Below are positions 8,754 to 16,736 of a stretch of 44,837 nt of DNA, in pieces (within the stretch, counting starts at the first letter, position 1; each line of letters opens with the position of its first letter). The stretch is from Pseudomonadota bacterium (GTDB taxonomy: Bacteria; Pseudomonadota; Alphaproteobacteria; Sphingomonadales; Sphingomonadaceae), in assembly GCA_018240895.1 (NCBI GenBank), contig JAFEEX010000001.1:97288-142124 (forward strand), read 5' to 3'. The translations under genes were made by a program, and so were the position numbers. The notes beneath the pieces were generated by a model. It made no database searches and had not been told where the DNA came from. It saw nothing but the letters and a program-made list of their open reading frames with translations.

Positions 8754-9755
8754 TCAACGCAGCGTGGCCATTTGCCCGATAAGCTGGGCACTGGCGAGCG
8801 AGGCGGCCTTGGCCGCACCCTGTTCATAATTGTCGGGCTTGGCAGTGAAGGCAAACTTCCGGGTCTTGCCGAACCGCATTCCGCCCAGGCCGAAAGCCGC
8901 CGCGACCCCGCCCGCAACGTTGGCCGCTGCTTGGGTGGTCTTGTCCGCGCCGCTTGACGCATCGGTCTTCTGGATGAAATCGCCGTCTACCGAAACAGGA
9001 TCGCGGAAGGTTACCGTGGTGGTTTTGCCATTGGCCCCCATCACGGTCATCCGTGAAAACCGGGCCGAAACCGAAAGGTTGGCGTTAACATCCAGCCCGC
9101 CGAAGCTGAACGCACCAGGCCGTTTTTGATCTGAGAAGTCGACCAGATAGGTCACATCCACAATTGGGGTGGCGCTGGTCTTGGCATAGCTCCAAAAGGC
9201 GCCACTATCCTGCCCCGCTGTAATGGTCGCACCAATGCTGGAGAACCCGCTGCCGGTGAAATCACCGGGAAGGAAGACCAGCTTGGGGAGCGCCGCCGGC
9301 TTGTAGAACACCGCCTTTCCCTTGCTCTTCTTTTCAAGCTCGATGTTGACTTCGGCGGGAACGCCCTGCCCCTTGGCCTTGGCCAGTTCAGCGGTGGCAA
9401 AGGCCTGCCCGGGATCAACCACGGTAAAGCCCGCGCCGCTCAATTGACGCACGAAGTCGGCATGGGCGGCGTCGGCAATCTTCTGCATCATTTCTGGCGT
9501 GACACCGACCAGTTCGCTCTTGGCCTTGGTGGTGCCGCCAAAGGCACCCATCAGGCCACCGGTCGCCGCGATCTGATCGGTCGATTCAAAAATGAAGCCG
9601 ACGTTGAAAGCCCCGATAGCAACAGATTTCGCGCCCCGCAGCGCCTCGGTGCCACTGACCTTGAGCGCCTGTGCATCGTCGGCCCGGGCAATGGTCGGCG
9701 CAGCGAGCGCGAGCCCGGCGAACGCGATGGAAAGAACGAAATGATGGCGCGCCAT
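8754..9755 (-). CDS. secreted protein of unknown function
   Basis: The 333-residue product starts with a typical Sec signal ending near ARADD (residue 26). The mature part alternates Gly/Ala-rich and beta-type stretches, for example GGLDVNANLSVSARF. It contains no cysteine pair and no catalytic motif I recognise. A strong GGGGGAG lies six bases before the ATG. It sits between dprA and the small membrane protein on the same strand. Periplasmic or outer-membrane location is inferred only from the signal. An anchored motif search would be needed to go further. Confidence 0.7.
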   Translation of the reverse strand: MARHHFVLSIAFAGLALAAPTIARADDAQALKVSGTEALRGAKSVAIGAFNVGFIFESTDQIAATGGLMGAFGGTTKAKSELVGVTPEMMQKIADAAHADFVRQLSGAGFTVVDPGQAFATAELAKAKGQGVPAEVNIELEKKSKGKAVFYKPAALPKLVFLPGDFTGSGFSSIGATITAGQDSGAFWSYAKTSATPIVDVTYLVDFSDQKRPGAFSFGGLDVNANLSVSARFSRMTVMGANGKTTTVTFRDPVSVDGDFIQKTDASSGADKTTQAAANVAGGVAAAFGLGGMRFGKTRKFAFTAKPDNYEQGAAKAASLASAQLIGQMATLR

Positions 9756-9833
9756 GTGAAACTCCCCCGAATGATATCGTCAGGAATGTCTAATGACCGT
9801 TCGCTCTGCCACCTTGGAAAATTGCGCCAAATT

Positions 9834-10934
9834 TCAGGCTGCCAGGCTAACCCGCCCCGCCGAATGGCGCACCAGCCGTCCGGCCAGTTCCAGTTCGAGC
9901 AGGGCAAGCTGTACCGCCGCCGGGCTTTCCCCGCTTTGGCGAATCAGCTCATCCACCGCAACCGGAGCGATGGTCAACAGCCCGGCGATTTCAGCGGGTT
10001 CATCCGTCAACTGATCGGCCACTTCTGCAAACGTCGCTCCCGGTTCACGAAAACACGAGCGCGGTGCGCCGGTAAACCCCGACACAAGTTCGATCACGTC
10101 CTCCGCCGATTGGACCAGCACAGCGCCATCACGGATCAGCAGGTTGCACCCCTGCGCGCGCGGATCGAGCGGGGATCCGGGCACCGCCATCACTTCCCGC
10201 CCGGCTTCACCCGCCAGCCGCGCGGTGATCAGCGATCCGGATTTTGGCGCCGCCTCCACCACCACGGTTCCCGCCGCCAGCCCGGCGATGATCCGGTTGC
10301 GAGAGGGAAAGTGCCGGGCAAGCGGTTCGGTCCCGGGTGGTTGCTCCGCCAGCAGCAGCCCGCGCCGCGCGATGTCTTCCTGCAGGTCGGCGTGTTCGGG
10401 TGGATAGGCGATGTCGATACCGCTGGCGATCACCCCGATCGTTCCGTCATCCAGCGCCGCGCGGTGCGCCGCCCCGTCAATCCCGCGCGCAAGGCCCGAA
10501 ACGACTGTGAAACCGGCATCGGCCAGACCGCCCGCAAATTGCCGCGCCAGCTTTACCGCCGCGGCCGAGGCATTGCGCGCGCCCACAATCGCCACCGCAG
10601 GCCGCGCCGCAAGCGCCAGATCGCCGCGAAAGGTCAGGATTGGCGGTGCGCTGTCAAGCTGGCGCAGCAGTTGCGGGTAATCAGGCGCGTCGTGGAACAG
10701 ATAGCGCGCGCCGGCCTGACGCACGGCGGCGATTTCATCCGCTATTCCGCTTTCGGGCGCGATGCGATAACCGCCGCTTCTGCCGCCCCGCCCGGCCAGA
10801 TCGGGCAAGGCATCAAGCGCGGCCAGCGCTGAACCGAACCGGCCCAGCAACTGCCGATAGGACACCGGCCCGATGTTGGGCGAACGCAGCAGGCGGATGC
10901 GCGCGAAGGCTTCCTCCTGCGACAGGGCGTTCAT
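9834..10934 (-). CDS. dprA: DNA-processing protein DprA
   Basis: DprA binds incoming single-stranded DNA during natural transformation and loads RecA. The 366-residue protein has an N-terminal SAM-like region, a Rossmann domain with VGARNAS, SGLARGIDGAAH and FPSRNRIIAG, and a C-terminal winged-helix (DML1-like) part. The ATG at 10934 overlaps the plsY stop as ATGA, so the two are translationally coupled. A longer open frame to 11231 lies over plsY and is not used. In alphaproteobacteria plsY-dprA-topA is a common order. Its presence hints at transformation competence but does not prove it; no other com genes are in view. Confidence 0.95.
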   Translation of the reverse strand: MNALSQEEAFARIRLLRSPNIGPVSYRQLLGRFGSALAALDALPDLAGRGGRSGGYRIAPESGIADEIAAVRQAGARYLFHDAPDYPQLLRQLDSAPPILTFRGDLALAARPAVAIVGARNASAAAVKLARQFAGGLADAGFTVVSGLARGIDGAAHRAALDDGTIGVIASGIDIAYPPEHADLQEDIARRGLLLAEQPPGTEPLARHFPSRNRIIAGLAAGTVVVEAAPKSGSLITARLAGEAGREVMAVPGSPLDPRAQGCNLLIRDGAVLVQSAEDVIELVSGFTGAPRSCFREPGATFAEVADQLTDEPAEIAGLLTIAPVAVDELIRQSGESPAAVQLALLELELAGRLVRHSAGRVSLAA

Positions 10935-11512
10935 CCCTTCTGGCCCACCCGCGGTTCGGTTCCTGCCCGAAGGCGGGCAATGTTGGCCCGGTGCTGAAAA
11001 ATCACGATGGCTGCAATTACTGCCAGCGTCGGCACGACCGGGGAGAAACCCAATAACCAGGCAGCGACCGGCGCGATGACAATGGCCGTCAGCGACGAAA
11101 CGGAGGATATCCGGCTGAGTGCCAGCGCAGCGGCCCAGGCCGCCGCAGCAATGACGGTAACCTGCCACGCCAGGGCAAGGCAGACCCCGGCAGCAGTGGC
11201 AAAACCCTTGCCCCCGCGAAATTTCAGCCAAACAGGAAAACAGTGCCCGATCACGGCGCCCACCGCCGCCACTCCTTCATATCCCGGCCACCACCGCGCC
11301 GCGATCATCACCGCCAGCCAGCCCTTGCCCGCGTCGAGCAGAACCGTGGCCGCCGCCAGCCCCTTTCGCCCGGTGCGCAGCACATTGGTTGCGCCGATAC
11401 TCCCCGATCCGATCGCGCGAAGGTCACCCGCGCCGAACAGACGGGTCAGGATCAGGCCAAAGGGAATTGAACCCAGCACATAGCCCAGCCCCAGCGCGTA
11501 AGCGGATTCCAT
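10931..11512 (-). CDS. plsY: glycerol-3-phosphate acyltransferase PlsY
   Basis: PlsY is an inner-membrane enzyme that moves an acyl group from acyl phosphate to glycerol-3-phosphate, the first committed step of phospholipid synthesis. The 193-residue protein contains the three family motifs: LGSIPFGLIL, GSGSIGATNVLRTGRKG and GHCFPVWLKFRGGKGFAT. It has about five membrane segments. The ATG at 11512 has AAGGGA six bases upstream. The stop overlaps the dprA start. A far longer open frame upstream is a shadow of murI on the other strand. Confidence 0.96.
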   Translation of the reverse strand: MESAYALGLGYVLGSIPFGLILTRLFGAGDLRAIGSGSIGATNVLRTGRKGLAAATVLLDAGKGWLAVMIAARWWPGYEGVAAVGAVIGHCFPVWLKFRGGKGFATAAGVCLALAWQVTVIAAAAWAAALALSRISSVSSLTAIVIAPVAAWLLGFSPVVPTLAVIAAIVIFQHRANIARLRAGTEPRVGQKG

Positions 11513-11593
11513 TGCAGTCCCTTCCCTTTGCCCCGCTGTCGTAGCTACAAGGCGCACCGGACCACAAGGGCGCATAAGGGAATTGCCACGGAA

Positions 11594-12391
11594 ATGGATG
11601 CTGCCGCGCCGATTCTGGTGTTCGATTCGGGCGTTGGCGGGCTGTCGGTGCTGGCCGAACTGCGCAAAGCGCTGCCCGCAGCGCCGGTAATCTATGCCGC
11701 CGACAATGGCGGCCTGCCCTATGGCACCAAGAGCGAGGCGGAGATCGCGGCGCGGGTCTGCGGCCTTTTGGGGCGGATGAGCGAGCGGTTCCGCCCGCGG
11801 CTGATCTGCATCGCCTGCAACACCGCATCGACCATCGCGCTGGGCATGGTCCGCGATGTGCTGGCCGTGCCGATTGTCGGCACGGTGCCCGCGATCAAGC
11901 CGGCGGCGGCGATCACCCGCAGCGGAACCATCGGCCTGCTCGGCACCGCCGCGACGATCCGCCAGGGTTATGTCGACCGGCTTGCTGCGGAATTTGCCGG
12001 GGACAAGGTGCTGCTGCGTCACGCCGCCGGCGAACTGGTCGGCGCGGCGGAGGGCAAGCTGCGCGGGCAGCCGCTCGATCCGGGCGTCATCGCCCGCGCG
12101 GTCGCCGGGCTGCGCAGCCAGCCCGGCGGCACGGCGATTGATACGGTCGTGCTGGCCTGCACCCATTTCCCGCTGCTGCGCGATGAACTGGCCGCCGGAT
12201 TTGGCGGCGATGTTGCGATGATCGACGGAGCGGCGGGAATCGCCCGGCGCATTGCCCACCTGACGCGCGATCAGGCCTTTGCCCCCACCGCGCCGGATTT
12301 CGCGCTGTTCACCCGCGCGGACGCTGATCCTGATGCCCTGCTTCCGGCGCTGCGGCACTATGGCATTGCCCGGATCGAGGTTCTGCAATGA
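11594..12391 (+). CDS. murI: glutamate racemase
   Basis: MurI interconverts L- and D-glutamate and supplies D-glutamate for peptidoglycan. The 265-residue protein has the FDSGVGGLSV start motif, DNGGLPYGTK, and the two catalytic cysteines in IACNTAST and LACTHFPLL. I start at ATG 11594, which gives the usual N-terminus just before ILVFDSGVGG; the upstream extension to 11528 is basic and unlike the family. It is divergent from plsY. Confidence 0.95.
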   Translation: MDAAAPILVFDSGVGGLSVLAELRKALPAAPVIYAADNGGLPYGTKSEAEIAARVCGLLGRMSERFRPRLICIACNTASTIALGMVRDVLAVPIVGTVPAIKPAAAITRSGTIGLLGTAATIRQGYVDRLAAEFAGDKVLLRHAAGELVGAAEGKLRGQPLDPGVIARAVAGLRSQPGGTAIDTVVLACTHFPLLRDELAAGFGGDVAMIDGAAGIARRIAHLTRDQAFAPTAPDFALFTRADADPDALLPALRHYGIARIEVLQ

Positions 12392-12426
12392 CCCGATGGC
12401 GGGGCAAACCCAGCCAAACCCGTGAT

Positions 12427-12440
12427 TTGTCCCAGATCAA
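12427..12440 (+). promoter_or_regulatory. FNR/FixK-type box before hemA
   Basis: The 14 bases TTGTCCCAGATCAA match the TTGAT-N4-ATCAA dyad with a perfect right half and a 3/5 left half. A TAGTCT at 12462-12467 is a plausible -10 box. With a start near 12475 the dyad would be centred close to -41.5, the position used by activating FNR/FixK proteins. Alphaproteobacterial hemA genes are known targets of FnrL/FixK regulators. Confidence 0.5.
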
Positions 12441-12549
12441 TGCGGCCGCGCATTAATGGCCTAGTCTTGCGCCCATCCATGGAGTAGTGGCCCGGTTGAA
12501 TCTGCAACGCGGGCCGTGCAGTCGTTTCGCGACGGAAGGTAGGATCCGG

Positions 12550-13764
12550 GTGAACTACGAACACATATTTGACCAGGCGATTGAGCGGCTCCACGCCGAG
12601 GGTCGTTACCGGGTGTTCATCGACATCCTGCGCAACAAGGGGGCCTATCCCAACGCGCGGTGCTTTGCCGGGCATAACGGTCCCAAGCCGATCACGGTGT
12701 GGTGCTCCAACGATTATCTGGCGATGGGTCAGCACCCCAAGGTTATCGCCGCGATGGAAGAGGCGCTGCACGATGTCGGCGCCGGCTCTGGCGGCACCCG
12801 CAACATCGGCGGCAATACGCATTACCACGTCGATCTGGAGCGCGAACTGGCCGATCTGCATGGCAAGGACGGGGCGCTGCTGTTCACCTCTGGCTATGTC
12901 TCGAACGATGCGACGCTGTCGACCCTGGCCAAGATCCTGCCGGGCTGCGTGATCTTTTCGGACGAGCTCAACCACGCCAGCATGATCGCGGGGATCCGCA
13001 ACGCCGGCTGCGAGAAGCGGGTGTTTCGCCACAACGATGTCGAACACCTTGAGGAACTGCTCGCCGCGGAGAACGCGGATGTGCCCAAGCTGATCGCTTT
13101 CGAATCGGTCTATTCGATGGAAGGCGATGTCGCCCCAATCCATGCGATCTGCGATCTGGCGGAGAAGTACAACGCGCTGACCTATATCGACGAGGTTCAT
13201 GCCGTGGGGATGTACGGTCCGCGCGGCGGCGGGATTACCGACCGGGACGAGGCCGCGCACCGGATCGACATCATCGAAGGCACGCTGGGCAAGGCCTTCG
13301 GCGTGATGGGCGGCTATATCGCGGCTGACACCCGGATCATCGATGTGATCCGGTCCTATGCCCCCGGCTTCATCTTCACCACCAGCCTCTCACCCGTGCT
13401 GGTTGCGGGCGTGCTCGCCTCGGTCCGTCACCTCAAGGCGTCCAGCGTTGAGCGCGATGGCCAGCAGGCCGCCGCCGCCGCGCTCAAGGCGATGCTGCGC
13501 GAGGCTGGCCTGCCGGTGATGGATTCCACCACTCATATCGTTCCGTTGATGGTGGGCGATCCGGCCCGGGCCAAGAAGATCAGCGACATTCTGCTGGCCG
13601 AATACGGGGTCTATGTTCAGCCGATCAACTATCCCACCGTCCCGCGCGGCACCGAGCGGCTGCGCTTCACCCCCGGCCCCGCCCATACCGAAGCCATGAT
13701 GCGCGACCTGACCGCAGCTCTGGTCGAAATCTGGCAGAGACTCGAGCTCAAACTCGCCGCCTGA
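12550..13764 (+). CDS. hemA: 5-aminolevulinate synthase
   Basis: This PLP enzyme condenses glycine with succinyl-CoA to 5-aminolevulinate, the first step of haem (C4 route) synthesis in alphaproteobacteria. The 404-residue protein shows [46 protein letters not shown] and the PLP lysine in EGTLGKAFG (Lys248). I place the start at GTG 12550, with AGGA five bases upstream, giving the typical N-terminus [10 protein letters not shown]; the GTG at 12487 is not needed. A candidate oxygen-responsive FNR/FixK box lies about 110 bases upstream. Confidence 0.97.
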   Translation: MNYEHIFDQAIERLHAEGRYRVFIDILRNKGAYPNARCFAGHNGPKPITVWCSNDYLAMGQHPKVIAAMEEALHDVGAGSGGTRNIGGNTHYHVDLERELADLHGKDGALLFTSGYVSNDATLSTLAKILPGCVIFSDELNHASMIAGIRNAGCEKRVFRHNDVEHLEELLAAENADVPKLIAFESVYSMEGDVAPIHAICDLAEKYNALTYIDEVHAVGMYGPRGGGITDRDEAAHRIDIIEGTLGKAFGVMGGYIAADTRIIDVIRSYAPGFIFTTSLSPVLVAGVLASVRHLKASSVERDGQQAAAAALKAMLREAGLPVMDSTTHIVPLMVGDPARAKKISDILLAEYGVYVQPINYPTVPRGTERLRFTPGPAHTEAMMRDLTAALVEIWQRLELKLAA

Positions 13765-13826
13765 CATTCCGGGCAGGCGCACGTGGCTGATCTGCGACAG
13801 CGATCCGCCGCCAAAATCCTTACCGC

Positions 13827-13845
13827 AATTCCCCTTGCGGGAATT
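13827..13845. terminator. short hairpin after hemA
   Basis: A perfect 7-bp stem (AATTCCC / GGGAATT) with a 5-base loop stands 62 bases after the hemA stop. There is no U-tract, so it could be a weak terminator or only an RNA-end stabiliser. Confidence 0.35.
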
Positions 13846-13961
13846 TCCTGACCACGCGTCAATTCTTGCTGGCATATCGCACAGATGACGCTAGGTTCCC
13901 CCTACTTTTGGGCAAGGGTCGCCGATAGAGCGCCTTTGCGGGTCGTTTAGGAGGGCTTGAA

Positions 13962-15146
13962 ATGGCAACCGATTGGGCTGCAGACGTCAAGAAGTATGTT
14001 CCCGATGCCGATGACGGCATCATCGCCGCGATCGTCCGGTATTGCGGCATCGCGCTGCGCAACCGCGATTCCTCGCTGGTGTCGTACAGCGATTCGACCG
14101 AACTGGACCGGGTCCGCAACAACTTCCTGAAGAAGAAGCTGGCGCTGACCGATCCTGATTCCGTGCTGGATGAGGCGATTGCCAAGGTCGGGCAGGTTAT
14201 GAAGGGTGACCGTACCAAGAACCGTGTCACGGTCTATTACCTGCTCGCCGCTGAATTCAACAAGCTCAGCCTGTTTGAACCCAAGACCAAGGCGGCAAAG
14301 ACCACAACTGCAAAGGCTCCGTCCAATGCTGGCACGGTTGCGGCAGCTGGCGCTGCCGGAGCTGCGGCCGCTGCGGCCCTAGCCAGTTCCAGGGATGCTC
14401 CGGCGAAACCGGTTGTTGCGGCCGATCCTGCGCCAGTGCCGGCTCCGGTGGCAGCAGTCGCGGCTGCGGCTCCGGCCGCTGTTGCCGCAACCGGTGCCGC
14501 GATCGCGGGCGCGGCGGCTACGGGCGCTGCCGTCCTGTCTTCCGCCGCAAGCGCCCCCGCTGCGGCTGCACAGGCCTTTACCGCGCACGACGATGACCGG
14601 GAAGGCGGCCTTAACTGGCTGTGGATCCTTGGCGGGCTCGCGCTGCTCGGGCTGGCGGCCTGGTGGTTGTTCGGCGGCAAGCCCGCCGATCAGGCACCGA
14701 CAGTTGCCACCCCGGTTGAATCCGCTGCTCCTGCCGCCAGCGGCGAGGTGACTGATCTTGCCTCTGCCCCGGCCGAAGGCACTGTAACCATTCCAACCGG
14801 GGCTGGGGTTACCTCTGAAACCCGCGATGGCAAGCCGGTGGTCAAGGTCTATTTCGACACCGGCAAGACTGATGTTGCCCCGGCTTTTGCCGGTGCCGCT
14901 GGTGGCCTTAAGGCGTGGCTTGGGGCTCATCCGGGCAGCAAGCTTGGCGTTTCGGGCTTTGCCGATCCCACCGGAAATGCCAAGTTCAACGCCGAACTGT
15001 CCAAGAAGCGCGCCGAGGCCGTGCAGGCAGAACTGGTCACTGCGGGCATCCCGCAGGCATCGGCTGAACTGGTCAAGCCCAAGGACAGCATTGATACCAA
15101 GGACAACAAGGCGGCAGCACGCCGCGTGGAAGTCACCGTTCAGTAA
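13962..15146 (+). CDS. DUF2853-transmembrane-OmpA fusion protein
   Basis: The 394-residue protein has three parts. Residues 1-108 match DUF2853 (ATDWAADVKKYVPDADD, IVRYCGIALRNRDSSLV, FLKKKLALTD, DRTKNRVTVYYLLAAEF). An Ala/Pro-rich linker of about 100 residues leads to one membrane helix (about 214-237). The C-terminal 110 residues form an OmpA-like peptidoglycan-binding domain (KVYFDTGKTDV, then SKKRAEAVQAEL). The topology would put DUF2853 in the cytoplasm and OmpA in the periplasm. DUF2853 has no known function and more often occurs alone. AGGAGG lies seven bases before the ATG. The long linker makes many spurious reading frames on both strands. Confidence 0.88.
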   Translation: MATDWAADVKKYVPDADDGIIAAIVRYCGIALRNRDSSLVSYSDSTELDRVRNNFLKKKLALTDPDSVLDEAIAKVGQVMKGDRTKNRVTVYYLLAAEFNKLSLFEPKTKAAKTTTAKAPSNAGTVAAAGAAGAAAAAALASSRDAPAKPVVAADPAPVPAPVAAVAAAAPAAVAATGAAIAGAAATGAAVLSSAASAPAAAAQAFTAHDDDREGGLNWLWILGGLALLGLAAWWLFGGKPADQAPTVATPVESAAPAASGEVTDLASAPAEGTVTIPTGAGVTSETRDGKPVVKVYFDTGKTDVAPAFAGAAGGLKAWLGAHPGSKLGVSGFADPTGNAKFNAELSKKRAEAVQAELVTAGIPQASAELVKPKDSIDTKDNKAAARRVEVTVQ

Positions 15147-15323
15147 ACGGCAGGACACTTCCTCTGCAAATCTGGCGGGCCTCGTCCTTGGACGGGGTCC
15201 GTCTGCATTTTGACGCCTGCGCAGATTGATCAAGGCACGTTGTTCTGCCGTGCATCGGCAAAGGCGATTTGCCGGGGGCACAATGATCCGGCGATAATCC
15301 GGCACAGCGGGCTTTTGAACGCG

Positions 15324-15358
15324 AAAAGGGCGCGGAGTGCACCGGCAACCCCGCGCCC
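15324..15358 (-). terminator. rho-independent terminator of the ornithine decarboxylase gene
   Basis: Read on the minus strand, GGGCGCGG and CCGCGCCC form an 8-bp stem with a 15-base loop, followed at once by TTTT. It lies 22 bases beyond the decarboxylase stop. Confidence 0.6.
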
Positions 15359-15380
15359 AGTCATGTTTGCCTGGAATCGA

Positions 15381-16571
15381 TCAGCGCAGCGAGACGACGT
15401 TGTCGCTCTGGCGCGGATCGCGCCGATCGCCGCGGTACTGGCTGGCCATCGGCTCATCATCGACTTCGATCGCGCTGGCCTGGCCAAAACCGTTGAACGC
15501 GGTCTTCATCGCCGCGCCATAGGCGCCCAGCATCCCGATCTCGATATAGTCACCGGCCTTGATGTCAGCCGGCAGCATGAACGGCCCTTCCATATAGTCG
15601 GCATCGTCGCAGGTCGGGCCATAGAACGAATAGCCCGTCAGCGTCTCGCTTCGCCCTGCGGTCAGGCACTGCACCGGAAAACGCCAGCCAACGTGCGCAG
15701 CGTCGTACAGCGCGCCATAGGCCCCATCGTTGATGTAAAGCTCGTCACCGCGGGTCTTTTCCACTTTGACGATCAGCGAATTGTATTCTGCGCACAGCGC
15801 GCGTCCCGGCTCGCACCACAGTTCCGAAGAATAGGACACCGGCAGCGATTCTGCCGCGCGATGGATCGCGCCGAAGTAATCCTCCAGCGGGGGCGGCTCC
15901 ATCCCCGGATAGATCGAGGGGAAACCCCCGCCAACATCAACGATATCCACGGTCACCGCGGCATCGACAACGGCGGCACGAACGCGTTCCAGTGCCTGGA
16001 CATAGGCAAAGGGCGTCATTGCCTGACTGCCGACGTGGAAACAGATGCCCAGCGCATCCGCCACCTGACGAGTCGCCTGAAGCAGCGGTGCGGCATCGGC
16101 AAGATCGACACCAAACTTGCTGGCCAGACTCAGCTCCGAAAATTCGGACGAGACGCGCAGCCGCACGCACAGCGACAGGTCAGTCGCCGCGTCGGTAGCA
16201 TCGACAATCTTGGCCAGTTCCTCATGACTGTCGAGGCTGAACACGCGCACGCCGTGGACCTTGTAAGCCTCGGCAATGGCGGCCCGCGCCTTGACCGGGT
16301 GCATGAAGCACAGCACCGCTTCGGGCAGCACGCTGCGCACCAGCCGCACCTCGGCTATTGAGGCAACGTCATAATGGGTGACGCCAGAGGCCCACAGCAC
16401 CCGCAACAGATCGGGCGAGGGATTGGCCTTTACTGCATAGAGCGACTTGCCCGGAAACTTCTCTGCGAAGAAACAGGCAGCGCGCGCGGCAGCGTGCGGA
16501 CGGTTCAGAATAACGGGTTCGTCGGGCGAAAGAGCGCTGACTACAGCCGATGCATCATGGAATGTGTGCAA
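15381..16571 (-). CDS. ornithine (or lysine/ornithine) decarboxylase, fold III
   Basis: This PLP-dependent alanine-racemase-fold decarboxylase makes putrescine (or cadaverine), feeding the carboxyspermidine genes upstream. Of about 396 residues, the key ones are the PLP lysine in YAVKANPSP (Lys48), the HVGSQ loop, VDVGGGFP, CEPGRALCAE and the catalytic-cysteine loop GPTCDDADY. These fit ornithine decarboxylases of the eukaryote-like group rather than diaminopimelate decarboxylase. The start is uncertain: TTG 16571 is preceded by GGGGG with a 9-base gap, while GTG 16610 would lie inside the structured leader. Its own promoter and terminator make it a single-gene unit. Confidence 0.9.
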   Translation of the reverse strand: MHTFHDASAVVSALSPDEPVILNRPHAAARAACFFAEKFPGKSLYAVKANPSPDLLRVLWASGVTHYDVASIAEVRLVRSVLPEAVLCFMHPVKARAAIAEAYKVHGVRVFSLDSHEELAKIVDATDAATDLSLCVRLRVSSEFSELSLASKFGVDLADAAPLLQATRQVADALGICFHVGSQAMTPFAYVQALERVRAAVVDAAVTVDIVDVGGGFPSIYPGMEPPPLEDYFGAIHRAAESLPVSYSSELWCEPGRALCAEYNSLIVKVEKTRGDELYINDGAYGALYDAAHVGWRFPVQCLTAGRSETLTGYSFYGPTCDDADYMEGPFMLPADIKAGDYIEIGMLGAYGAAMKTAFNGFGQASAIEVDDEPMASQYRGDRRDPRQSDNVVSLR

Positions 16572-16665
16572 CTCAAGGGACCCCCAATAGGCCTTGCGGC
16601 CAGGTAACACAAAGACGAAGGCTGCCTTGCGGTTATTGGAAGTCCCCTTGGGGCAGCGGGAGGTC
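16572..16665 (-). promoter_or_regulatory. structured 5' leader of ornithine decarboxylase (speF-motif candidate)
   Basis: On the minus strand the leader carries two CCGCAAGG units, one of them a GGCC-GCAA-GGCC hairpin with a GNRA loop (16590-16601). GCTGCC (16652-16657) can pair with GGCAGC (16621-16626). Separately, GGGAC and CCAATA (16634-16647) can pair with TATTGG and GTCCC (16577-16589). The two long pairings compete or form a pseudoknot, and the second would cover the GGGGG ribosome site. Alphaproteobacterial ornithine decarboxylase genes are known to carry the conserved speF leader motif; I cannot confirm membership by eye. Confidence 0.5.
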
Positions 16666-16693
16666 GATATAGGGGCCTCTTGCTTAAGCGCAA
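16666..16693 (-). promoter_or_regulatory. candidate promoter of ornithine decarboxylase
   Basis: TTGCGC at 16688-16693 and TATATC at 16666-16671 (minus strand) are 16 bases apart, with 3/6 and 4/6 matches to the sigma-70 consensus. The resulting leader would be roughly 90 bases long. Confidence 0.4.
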
Positions 16694-16736
16694 CTGAATT
16701 TTTGCATCACGCATTTCGCAGTCTGGAACAATGCGA

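Noticed and set aside
9444-10832. 462-codon plus-strand reading frame
   Set aside because: It is antisense to dprA and the secreted protein, both well supported.
10935-11231. N-terminal extension of DprA
   Set aside because: It only mirrors plsY; the ATGA overlap start gives a normal DprA.
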